Of a DNA stretch of 64,000 nt, positions 25,621 to 33,221 are shown piece after piece. The notes beneath the pieces were generated by a model that made no database searches, was not told the DNA's origin, and was given only the letters and a program-made list of their open reading frames with translations. The stretch covers positions 1 through 64,000 of the forward strand of contig WQSN01000004.1 of NCBI GenBank assembly GCA_009787835.1, written 5' to 3'. This stretch comes from Treponema sp. Its GTDB lineage: Bacteria; Spirochaetota; Spirochaetia; Treponematales; Breznakiellaceae. How positions within the stretch are numbered: position 1 is the first letter of the stretch; each line of letters starts with the position of its first letter. The translations under genes and the position numbers were made by a program.

Positions 25621-26400
25621 CGCGGGAAAAAGAGCAGAAGATATTTCATTAGTCAGCGCTCTTGCCGCCGCGGGAGCCGGAAGCGGCATATATTTTTCCG
25701 CTCTGATTTCAGGCAGCATCGTTAAGCGGTATATATATCTTTCCTGCGGGTTAAAACCCGTTATTGGATCTTTCTTGCCAAGACCGAATTTATCGGTTCC
25801 TCCGATATGTATCGGAATGATGCCGCAGCCTGATGTAAGGGCGATACGCGCGGCTCCTTTCTTCAGAATGTTACGGCCTCCCCTGGGAGTTCTGGTTCCT
25901 TCAGGGAATATAATAAGGCAGTTTCCCTGATTAAGGGATTCAGTGCATGAATTTAAAATGTCATCAAGATCGCGTGAACCTAAAATATAAAGCTGCAATA
26001 CAATTCCTGTAAGAACATTGCGCTTTAAATACGCGTTGACAATGCAATCCGCGTTTGGGATTAATGAAAGAAGCATCACTACATCCAGAAGGGACGGATG
26101 ATTGGCAACGATTATTTTGGAAGACAGCTCCCTGTACTTCATACGATCATCAACTTCCAGATTAACAATTCTCATTGAGTGCATAAGAAAAATAAAAAAT
26201 CTCAAAGCGTTTGATATAAATCGCCTTCCGTATTTCTGGAATTTCACCTTTGGCCGGAAAAAAAGCCGCATAACAGGAAAAATCGATATACCGATTATTA
26301 TTGAGCATACTCCAATAAAAAAAAATGAAAACCATTTCGCGAAAACCCTGTAGGCATATAAAAGTTTATTTTTTACCGGAGGCAAATCAGGCGGAAACAT
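25615..26400 (-). CDS. PlsC-like 1-acyl-glycerol-3-phosphate O-acyltransferase
   Basis: The acyltransferase motifs I and III are clear: NHPSLLDVV (NHxxxxD) and FPEGTRTPRGG. A hydrophobic N-terminal region (WFSFFFIGVCSIIIGISIFPV) anchors it in the membrane. It may be the housekeeping lysophosphatidate acyltransferase, or it may replace the acyltransferase half missing from the cluster's glycosyltransferase; the location between the ketosynthase and the third ACP favours a link but it is on the opposite strand. GGAG six bases upstream supports the ATG start. It overlaps the ketosynthase end by six bases. Confidence 0.85.
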   Translation of the reverse strand: MFPPDLPPVKNKLLYAYRVFAKWFSFFFIGVCSIIIGISIFPVMRLFFRPKVKFQKYGRRFISNALRFFIFLMHSMRIVNLEVDDRMKYRELSSKIIVANHPSLLDVVMLLSLIPNADCIVNAYLKRNVLTGIVLQLYILGSRDLDDILNSCTESLNQGNCLIIFPEGTRTPRGGRNILKKGAARIALTSGCGIIPIHIGGTDKFGLGKKDPITGFNPQERYIYRLTMLPEIRAEKYMPLPAPAAARALTNEISSALFPAS

Positions 26401-26572
26401 GTCTGTCTCCGTTAACAGGTTTATCTTTTAAATAATTTTCACCGGAATATTCAGTCAATTTTTTATTCCTTAAAGGTATAAGTATCTCACCTTAATCTGA
26501 ATATTGTCAAGTTAAAGGCTGTTTTGCGCTATAACGATCTATTGACATGACAAATTATTTATGATTAACTGT

Positions 26573-26578
26573 TATAAG
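26573..26578 (+). promoter_or_regulatory. Candidate -10 box of a leaderless third ACP gene
   Basis: TATAAG (26573-26578) lies eight bases before the ATG at 26587 and there is no ribosome site. A perfect TTGACA (26542-26547) is 25 bp upstream, too far for a standard pair; combined with TTAACT (26565-26570) it would give a 17-bp spacer but a weak -10. Either way the leader is very short. Confidence 0.35.
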
Positions 26579-26586
26579 TTACGGTT

Positions 26587-26829
26587 ATGGACAATAATGA
26601 AATTTTTGAAACGTTTAAAGAACTGTTAATCTCTGAATTTGAAATTGATCCCGGCAAAATAACCCTTGAAAAACATCTGGAAAACGATTTAGATCTGGAT
26701 TCGCTTGATATGGTGGATGCGATAGTAAGCCTAAAAGGCCATATCGGAGATAAAGTTAATCCCGGTTTGTTTAAAGACGCCCGCACAGTGCAGGATGTGG
26801 TAAATTTACTGAAGCCTTTGTGGAAATAA
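26587..26829 (+). CDS. Acyl carrier protein (third of three)
   Basis: An 80-residue carrier protein with LDLDSLDMVDAI (Ser39 for phosphopantetheine). It shares its second half (LKGHIGDKVNPGLFKDARTVQDVV) with the ACP at 16943 and is clearly a paralogue. It has its own promoter region and stands apart from the main operon, next to the acyltransferase. It may supply acyl groups to that enzyme or be a spare carrier; this is inference. Confidence 0.92.
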   Translation: MDNNEIFETFKELLISEFEIDPGKITLEKHLENDLDLDSLDMVDAIVSLKGHIGDKVNPGLFKDARTVQDVVNLLKPLWK

Positions 26830-26894
26830 CTATTTTAATCCGTCATTATTGAGTATTTACTCTCTCATCATTCCAAATCCGCCGATAAAACAGT

Positions 26895-28466
26895 ATGAAC
26901 GCGCTTTTGGTTTTATATGCTGGTCATCTCTCCCGTGAAGCGTTTGAACCTGTTTTTGACGGAAAAAACTCTGTTTCTCTGTCTCTGGAACAGGGGAAAA
27001 AGTTCCCATCAGTTGGGAAAACAGTGCTTTTTACAGTTTCTGGCCAGGATTTTTCCGGGTTCTCAGGGATTCAAACTGAACAAAGGGATTCCTGGACAAA
27101 GAGAAGCCTGCTGGAAAGAATTTCACAGCTTCAAAAAGGTTTTGATTGTATATACTTCGCCTTTGCCGACTGTCCTTTTTTGGATCCGGATCTGGCAGGC
27201 ATGATAGCGCAAAGGCACATGCGTTACGCCGCGGAATATTCATACGCTGACGGCTGGCCCTCAGGGCTTGCTCCGGAAATTCTTTCGCCAGGGACAGCCG
27301 GTATTTTATCAAAGATTTCAGGTGATCATGACGGACCTGTTGAAAGAGATATTTTATTTTCCATTATTCAAAAAGATATTAACAATTTTGATATTGAAGC
27401 GGAAATTTCCGAAGTTGATTTACGCTGCCATAGAATCAGCCTTAACGCCGATTCAAAACGCAATCTCCTTTTATTAAAAAATTTTATAAACGCCGCGGAC
27501 GGAAAAATCCCCGCCGCGTCTGACATTGTAAAAATTGTAACAGAAAAACCACAAATACTCAGAACGCTTCCAAGCTTCTACCCAATTCAGGTTTACGGCG
27601 GCTGTCCGCAAAGCTGCGTTTGGTGCCCTTACCCCATGTATACAGACTCGGCAGGACGCAAGGATTTTATGGATAGCGAAAAATTTGAATCGCTTCTGGA
27701 TAAAATTATTAATTTTTCAGGAGACGCGGTAATTGATCTTTCATTATGGGGAGAGCTGAGCCTGCACCCGGAAAAATTAAAACTAATTGAAGCTGTCCTT
27801 AACAGGAGCGGACTATCGCTTATTATAGAAACATCCGGCATCGGATGGAAGGATGAAGAACTGGAAAAATGCGCCGAGCTGTCCAAAAACGCCGTCTCGG
27901 GCAGAAGCGCGTGCGGCGCGTTTTCAGGCATACAGCCTCTTTCCTGGATCGTGTCATTGGATACATCTGATCCGCAGCGTTACATGGAAATACGCGGCCA
28001 TGGTTTCGCTCAGGCCGAAAGCTGCGCCAAAAAACTCTTTTCGCTTTTTCAGAAAGATTGTTATGTGCAGGCAGTGCGGGTAAAAGGCGCGGAAGATGAC
28101 ACAGAAAAATTTTTCCGTTATTGGAAAGGGATAGCCCCGAATGACGCGAATATCATTATACAAAAATATGATGATTTCTGCGGCACTTTGGAAAAAAGAC
28201 AAGCCTCGGACATATCACCTGTTATTCGACAGTGCTGCTGGCACATAATGCGCGATATGCCGATTCTGATAGACGGCTTCGTGCCTCTTTGCAAAGAAGA
28301 ACCTGCGGTATTAAAGGGCGAAAATAAAAATATTCTGGGAAACATATTTACAGATTCGCCTGAATTAATATGGCGTAACGGAGAGAAATATTACACGGAA
28401 CAATGCGAAAAAAATTATTTAAAACCCTGTAAGGATTGCGATGAGTACTATACCTACAATTTTTAA
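26895..28466 (+). CDS. Radical SAM/SPASM protein with N-terminal nucleotidyltransferase-like domain (spirochaete-type)
   Basis: Residues 1-200 resemble an NTP-transferase fold (FADCPFLDPDLAGMI). The radical SAM core follows with C237-x3-C241-x2-C244 (GGCPQSCVWCPYP). The C-terminus has SPASM-type cysteines for extra iron-sulfur clusters (CCWHIM, VPLCKEE, CKDCDEYY). The overall plan fits the spiro-SPASM family that is confined to spirochaetes. The reaction is unknown; the neighbours point to a sugar or flagellin/surface modification. No good ribosome site precedes the ATG. The next gene overlaps its end by 26 bases. Confidence 0.8.
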   Translation: MNALLVLYAGHLSREAFEPVFDGKNSVSLSLEQGKKFPSVGKTVLFTVSGQDFSGFSGIQTEQRDSWTKRSLLERISQLQKGFDCIYFAFADCPFLDPDLAGMIAQRHMRYAAEYSYADGWPSGLAPEILSPGTAGILSKISGDHDGPVERDILFSIIQKDINNFDIEAEISEVDLRCHRISLNADSKRNLLLLKNFINAADGKIPAASDIVKIVTEKPQILRTLPSFYPIQVYGGCPQSCVWCPYPMYTDSAGRKDFMDSEKFESLLDKIINFSGDAVIDLSLWGELSLHPEKLKLIEAVLNRSGLSLIIETSGIGWKDEELEKCAELSKNAVSGRSACGAFSGIQPLSWIVSLDTSDPQRYMEIRGHGFAQAESCAKKLFSLFQKDCYVQAVRVKGAEDDTEKFFRYWKGIAPNDANIIIQKYDDFCGTLEKRQASDISPVIRQCCWHIMRDMPILIDGFVPLCKEEPAVLKGENKNILGNIFTDSPELIWRNGEKYYTEQCEKNYLKPCKDCDEYYTYNF

Positions 28467-29511
28467 TGAAAAGATCACGCCGTATACCGCGGTAGGCGGG
28501 AAGGAAAGAACTTCTTCAACCGGAATTTCCGCGATTGTTATCAGCAATCCGGGATACCAGCGCAGGGCTTTTTTTCAGGAACTGGAGAAAACAGGATTTG
28601 ACAATGTAATCTCCATAGAATCATCATCGCCCCATTATGATATTGAGGATATGGTTAAACGTTTTCCTTTTGTCCGCTTTATTCTGCCTGAAAAAGAAAT
28701 AAGCACAGGGGAAAAGATAAATCTTGCCGCCGCTGAAACAGAAAGTCCGCTCTTTTATGTGCTGCGCAATGATTTAAAAATAATCGCCGGAGGGACCGCC
28801 AGAAAAATAGCCGAACGTCTTAGCGCAAACCATGAAAGTGGCGAATCAGGCGAACCGAAAATAGGTTTTAAAAGGCTCTGTACGGTGCCTGTAATATTGA
28901 ATTCGCGTTATGAGACATTACCAACGCTTGCCGCTCCCATGACTCACAGGAAAAAACTGCAAACTGTTTTTTTTGAACCGCACGCCGAAGGGCAGGCGAC
29001 ATTGTATCCGTTTGACGGGATTGGTATTTACGACAGGCTGCGTTTTATCAGGACAGGCGGATTTGACATAACGCTGAAAAATATATACTGGCAGTTCCTT
29101 GATTTCGGTTTCCGTTCATTTCTCTGGGGAGAAGAGATAGCTTTAAGCTCCCAGCTGAAACTTTTATGCGAAGGAAACCTGCCTGTGGAAGACCGCACTG
29201 TGGAAGAAAGTTATAAGCGTTTTTATATTAAAAATCTCGCTCCTGAATTCCGCAGCGATTACGCGCACCTTCCCCTGTACCGGTTTTTGCCGTTTATGCT
29301 CAAAACAGGAGAAGATTTTTTTTCCGCATGGGAAGAATTTTCTGAAGGCAGAAAATGGGTAATCAGGAATAAATTCAGATGGAGATGCGACGCCCATTCG
29401 GTAATAAAAAACTGGGACAATATATCAGCGCCGCAGGCGTCTCAATCTACAAAAGTGATGACAGGCGTTTCCGGTATTGTGCTTAAACACGCCAGCATGA
29501 TTGGAAGCTGA
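28441..29511 (+). CDS. GT-A-like protein of unknown function
   Basis: The 356-residue protein begins with a glycosyltransferase-2-like segment (ISAIVISNPGYQRRAFFQELE ... NVISIESSSP ... NLAAAETESPLFYVLRND), but the usual DXD motif is replaced by RND, so donor binding may differ. The rest is not recognised. The start ATG lies in the end of the radical SAM gene and has AAGGA five bases before it. It is embedded in a run of four overlapping or adjacent genes for nucleotide-sugar work, so it probably acts in the same pathway. Confidence 0.6.
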   Translation: MSTIPTIFNEKITPYTAVGGKERTSSTGISAIVISNPGYQRRAFFQELEKTGFDNVISIESSSPHYDIEDMVKRFPFVRFILPEKEISTGEKINLAAAETESPLFYVLRNDLKIIAGGTARKIAERLSANHESGESGEPKIGFKRLCTVPVILNSRYETLPTLAAPMTHRKKLQTVFFEPHAEGQATLYPFDGIGIYDRLRFIRTGGFDITLKNIYWQFLDFGFRSFLWGEEIALSSQLKLLCEGNLPVEDRTVEESYKRFYIKNLAPEFRSDYAHLPLYRFLPFMLKTGEDFFSAWEEFSEGRKWVIRNKFRWRCDAHSVIKNWDNISAPQASQSTKVMTGVSGIVLKHASMIGS

Positions 29512-29512
29512 T

Positions 29513-30193
29513 ATGACGGCAATTGTGCTTCAGGCGCGCCTTGATTCATCCAGGCTGCCGGGAAAAGCCCTTCTGCTTCTCGGCGGGAAACCTGTTATCC
29601 TGCGCGTAATGGAAGCGTTAAATGAAATTCCGGCGGATTTGCGTATTCTCGCCTGCAGCGAAGACTCAGTTTCAGCATTTTCCCCATTGGCCGGCGAAGC
29701 AGGTTTTAATATATTTGCGGGCCCTAAAGATGATGTTTTGGAACGTTTTTGCCGGGTTATCCGCTGCCATTCAATAAACCGCATAATCCGGGCAACAGGC
29801 GACAATCCCTTTGTTTTTACCGACGCCGCTGCGGCACTTAACGCTGAGGCGATGGCGTTAAACGCGTGTTATTCAGTTTACAGCGGCATTCCTGTCGGCT
29901 CGGGAGTTGAATCCGTTCGGGCTTCTTCCCTGCACCGCGCAGGAAATGAAGCTTCGCTTTATTATGATCGCGAACATGTATGCCCGTATTTATACGCTCA
30001 TCCTGAACTGTTTCAGCTTCACCGCCCCCTTGCGCCCCTTCGATGGCAAAATTCAGGTATCCGCCTGACAATTGATACGCAGGAAGACTATGAGCGCGCT
30101 CAAATATTATACGCCGCTCTAAAAGACGAACCACTGCAGCATCATGGAACAACAATAATTAAAGTATATAAAAATATTTTTACAGGGAAGTAA
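29513..30193 (+). CDS. SpsF-like cytidylyltransferase family protein
   Basis: The N-terminus MTAIVLQARLDSSRLPGKAL is the nucleotide-binding signature of the SpsF/acylneuraminate cytidylyltransferase family, and ATGDNPFVFTDAA carries the acidic metal site. It probably activates a sugar acid as a CMP- or CDP-sugar for a surface or flagellar glycan. ATG at 29513 is chosen because GGAAG lies five bases upstream; a TTG at 29501 would add four residues inside the preceding gene. Seven bases separate it from the SpsG-like fusion gene. Confidence 0.85.
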   Translation: MTAIVLQARLDSSRLPGKALLLLGGKPVILRVMEALNEIPADLRILACSEDSVSAFSPLAGEAGFNIFAGPKDDVLERFCRVIRCHSINRIIRATGDNPFVFTDAAAALNAEAMALNACYSVYSGIPVGSGVESVRASSLHRAGNEASLYYDREHVCPYLYAHPELFQLHRPLAPLRWQNSGIRLTIDTQEDYERAQILYAALKDEPLQHHGTTIIKVYKNIFTGK

Positions 30194-30200
30194 GGATCAA

Positions 30201-32081
30201 TTGGAAAATAATATATTAATAGTCCCCTGCTGCGATAAGGAACGCGGCGGCGGCCATCTGACAAGGTGTGTAAAAATATGCGGTGATTTACGTGCAATTG
30301 GAAGGAAAGCATGGCTTTTTTTGCCGGATCATGGCGAGACAACTCAAGTATACAATCTGTTAAAATCCAGTAGTTTTAATTCTGAATGGATTATTACCAA
30401 TGAACAGATTAACCTGAAAAATTTTGATAAAATAATAGTGGATCGTTTTCAGACACCGCGCGATGAAATTTTAAAATGGAAAGAGATTGCACCTGTCATC
30501 GGCATTGACGAAGGCGGCCGTTACAGGGATAACTTCGATTTTTTAATAGATATATTAATTCCAGAAAATATGGCACATCCGCCTGCGAATATATATTCCC
30601 CCGCCCTTTTAAAATTTCCTGCCAATGTAATGGAACACGGAACAGATAATGACAGGCAGAAAGCGGAAAACACTCTAAAAATCCTTATTACTTTCGGTCA
30701 GGAAGATTCCGCGGGTCTCGGAATGCAGATTATTAATAAACTTATTAAAATAAAAAATATAAAATTTGATATTACCTTACTAAAAGGCAATTTAAACATT
30801 TCTTATTCCGCTTTAAAAATTCCAGGCCCGGTAAGAGTGCTGGATTCCATTCCAAATCTGGCGGAACATCTGGGCGGGTATGATCTGATTATTACTCATT
30901 ACGGAATTACAGCGTATGAAGCACTGTATACCCGAACGCCTGTTTTGCTTGCTCACCCAACTCCATATCATAAAAAACTGGCTAAAGCCGCCGGATTTAT
31001 AACATTTTCAAAAAATATCATGCGCGGGTTTCAATTTTTTGGAGGAAGAAAAAAACAGCAAATTAATAACTCTGAGAAACTCAGTATTTTAAATAATAAA
31101 AATTATATTAAAGAACATTGTGAAATTCTTGTGAAAAAATTTAAGTTAAGGGAAAATTCAAGCCTTTCAGAGTTAATCAATAATCATACGCCGCAGGTAA
31201 ACAGGCATTGTCCGGTCTGCGGCGGAATTGCGTCCGCAAAAAGCGTCAGCCGCTTAAAGGACCGTACATACCGCCGCTGTTCAGAGTGCGGAATAATTTT
31301 CATGGACAGAACATGTCCGCCTCCTGTCGAATATGAACGGGAGTATTTTTTTGAGCAATACCGCAAACAATACGGAAAAACCTATCTTGAGGATTTTAAC
31401 AATATTAAAGACTCAGGAAAACACCGGTTAAAGGAAATTGTTTCAGTTTTATCCCGAGGACAGAGAGCCCGAGGCTCGCAGCAGGCGCATGAAGAAGGAA
31501 AAAGCATATTGGATATTGGCTGCGCTTACGGTCCATTTCTCGCTGCCGCCCGCGATGAAGGCTTCTCTGTGTTTGGCATTGACCCGGCGCAGGACGCTGT
31601 AAATTATGTGCGGGAAAAACTTGGCATCCCAGCCATTTGCGGTTTCTTCCCGGATCCCCAGCTTTCAGCTCCCGGATCCCGGCTGTATGACATTATTACG
31701 CTCTGGTTCACCATTGAACATTTTACAGACTGCGCCGCTGTGTTAGCTGCAATAAAAAACATTTTAAAACCTGGCGGAGCGCTTGCCTTTTCTACGCCTT
31801 CATCCTCCGGTATCAGCGGGCGATCCTGCCCTGGCCGTTTTCTGGCTGCAAGCCCGGCAGATCACTATACTGTCTGGTCGCCTGCATCCTGCAAAAAAGC
31901 TCTTTCCCGGGCAGGGTTTAAGGTAATAAAAATAAATGTATGCGGTCATCATCCTGAACGGTTTCCGGTGTTGGGAAAATTTGCAAAAACAATGAAAAGC
32001 CCGGTATACATGGCGTTATTGTCAATTAGTATAATTTTCAGATTGGGAGATACATTTGAAGTTTACGCGATAAAAGTATAA
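30201..32081 (+). CDS. Fusion of an SpsG/PseG-like glycosyltransferase domain and a zinc-ribbon class I methyltransferase
   Basis: Residues 1-330 form a GT-B-like domain of the SpsG/PseG group: GGGHLTRCVKICGDL is the GxGHxxR motif in which PseG uses the His to release UDP, and YDLIITHYGITAYEAL is the donor-side motif. A CPVCGG...CSECG zinc ribbon follows (about 334-360). Residues 430-620 are a Rossmann methyltransferase (ILDIGCAYGPFLAAA, then GIDPAQ). The protein therefore may trim or transfer a nucleotide sugar and methylate the product. The start is a TTG with AAGGA four bases upstream. It follows the SpsF-like gene directly. Confidence 0.8.
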   Translation: MENNILIVPCCDKERGGGHLTRCVKICGDLRAIGRKAWLFLPDHGETTQVYNLLKSSSFNSEWIITNEQINLKNFDKIIVDRFQTPRDEILKWKEIAPVIGIDEGGRYRDNFDFLIDILIPENMAHPPANIYSPALLKFPANVMEHGTDNDRQKAENTLKILITFGQEDSAGLGMQIINKLIKIKNIKFDITLLKGNLNISYSALKIPGPVRVLDSIPNLAEHLGGYDLIITHYGITAYEALYTRTPVLLAHPTPYHKKLAKAAGFITFSKNIMRGFQFFGGRKKQQINNSEKLSILNNKNYIKEHCEILVKKFKLRENSSLSELINNHTPQVNRHCPVCGGIASAKSVSRLKDRTYRRCSECGIIFMDRTCPPPVEYEREYFFEQYRKQYGKTYLEDFNNIKDSGKHRLKEIVSVLSRGQRARGSQQAHEEGKSILDIGCAYGPFLAAARDEGFSVFGIDPAQDAVNYVREKLGIPAICGFFPDPQLSAPGSRLYDIITLWFTIEHFTDCAAVLAAIKNILKPGGALAFSTPSSSGISGRSCPGRFLAASPADHYTVWSPASCKKALSRAGFKVIKINVCGHHPERFPVLGKFAKTMKSPVYMALLSISIIFRLGDTFEVYAIKV

Positions 32082-32167
32082 AAAATTTACAATATTGTTC
32101 AATAAAAGAATCATAATATACACCTTCAAATCCAAATACAAGTCTGGATTTTACTTCATTTTTTGTT

Positions 32168-32173
32168 TATAAT
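32168..32173 (+). promoter_or_regulatory. -10 box positioned for a leaderless galE transcript
   Basis: A perfect TATAAT (32168-32173) ends six bases before the ATG at 32180, exactly where +1 would equal the A of the start codon. No Shine-Dalgarno sequence exists. The -35 region (TGGATT at 32145) is weak. The 98-bp gap also contains a 10-bp palindrome ACAATATTGT at 32089. Confidence 0.5.
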
Positions 32174-32179
32174 AATATT

Positions 32180-33145
32180 ATGACTATTTTAGTAATCGGC
32201 GGAGCCGGATATATCGGCAGCCATGTAACAAGAGAATTTCTGGAACTTGGACATCAATGTACAGTTTACGATAACCTTTCAAGCGGATTGCGTGAAAATC
32301 TTTTCCCTGAAGCGCATTTCATTCACGGGGATATTCACGATTATCCCGCTCTTGTGCATACCATGAAGAGCAGGAAATTTGACGCTCTTATCCACCTCGC
32401 GGCATCCAAGGCGGCAGGCGAATCAATGGTGAACCCGGAAAAATATTCGCGTAACAATATCGTAGGCACGGTAAATATTCTGAACGCGGCGTGCGAAGCC
32501 GGCATCAATAATATTGTTTTTTCATCAAGCGCGGCAGTTTACGGCGAGCCCAAGTATCTTCCTATTGACGAAAAACATCCGACACAGCCTGAAAATTATT
32601 ATGGTTTTACAAAACTGGAAATTGAACGCCTTTTGTTTTGGTATGAGAAACTGAAAAATATACATTACGCCTGCCTTCGCTTTTTTAACGCCGCAGGATA
32701 CGATGTAAAGGGCGTTATAAAAGGACTGGAACAAAACCCGGCAAACCTGATACCTGTAACCATGGAAACAGCCTGCGGTATCAGGAAAGAAGTGTATATT
32801 TTCGGTAATGATTACGATACTCCGGACGGAACCGGCATTCGCGACTATGTGCATGTAAGCGATCTCGCGGCCGGACATATAATGGCTCTGGACTACATTT
32901 TAAAAAATGAAAAGAGCCTGACTGTTAATTTAGGAAGTGAAACAGGCTGCTCTGTCGCAGGAGTTATAGAAACCGCGCGCAGGGTAACATGCGCGCAAAT
33001 TCCCACAAAAATAACAAGCCGCCGCAGGGGAGATCCGGCAAAACTTTACGCTTCATCCGCTTTGGCTTATGAACTTCTGGGCTGGCAAACGCATCATTCA
33101 GACATGGAAACACTGATTAGAACAAGCTGGGAAGTGTATAAATAG
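32180..33145 (+). CDS. galE: UDP-glucose 4-epimerase
   Basis: It interconverts UDP-glucose and UDP-galactose. GGAGYIGSHV binds NAD, SSSAAVYGEP provides the active-site Ser/Thr region, and YYGFTK supplies the Tyr and Lys of the YxxxK motif. The C-terminal half has the GIRDYVHVSDLA motif of the family. At 321 residues it is of normal length. Because it follows sugar-modification genes it may supply galactose units to the same glycan, but GalE is also general metabolism. The start appears leaderless. Confidence 0.93.
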   Translation: MTILVIGGAGYIGSHVTREFLELGHQCTVYDNLSSGLRENLFPEAHFIHGDIHDYPALVHTMKSRKFDALIHLAASKAAGESMVNPEKYSRNNIVGTVNILNAACEAGINNIVFSSSAAVYGEPKYLPIDEKHPTQPENYYGFTKLEIERLLFWYEKLKNIHYACLRFFNAAGYDVKGVIKGLEQNPANLIPVTMETACGIRKEVYIFGNDYDTPDGTGIRDYVHVSDLAAGHIMALDYILKNEKSLTVNLGSETGCSVAGVIETARRVTCAQIPTKITSRRRGDPAKLYASSALAYELLGWQTHHSDMETLIRTSWEVYK

Positions 33146-33208
33146 AATCGTAAATAAAATATTCCTCCGCTAAAAAGAAAGACACTAGCCCCTAGTCCCC
33201 ATTCCCTA

Positions 33209-33214
33209 TACAAT
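33209..33214 (+). promoter_or_regulatory. -10-like box positioned for a leaderless peptidase transcript
   Basis: TACAAT (33209-33214) ends seven bases before the ATG at 33222. No ribosome site is visible and the -35 region is not convincing. It fits the pattern seen before five other genes in the window, but alone it would be weak evidence. Confidence 0.35.
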
Positions 33215-33221
33215 TAATACC

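Noticed and set aside
32089..32098. 10-bp palindrome ACAATATTGT before galE
   Set aside because: AT-rich and short; expected by chance in such intergenic DNA. Mentioned only in the promoter entry.
33184..33206. Direct repeats of CTAG(C/T)CCC just upstream of the M20 peptidase
   Set aside because: Only two short copies in a 23-bp stretch; too little to call a repeat or operator.
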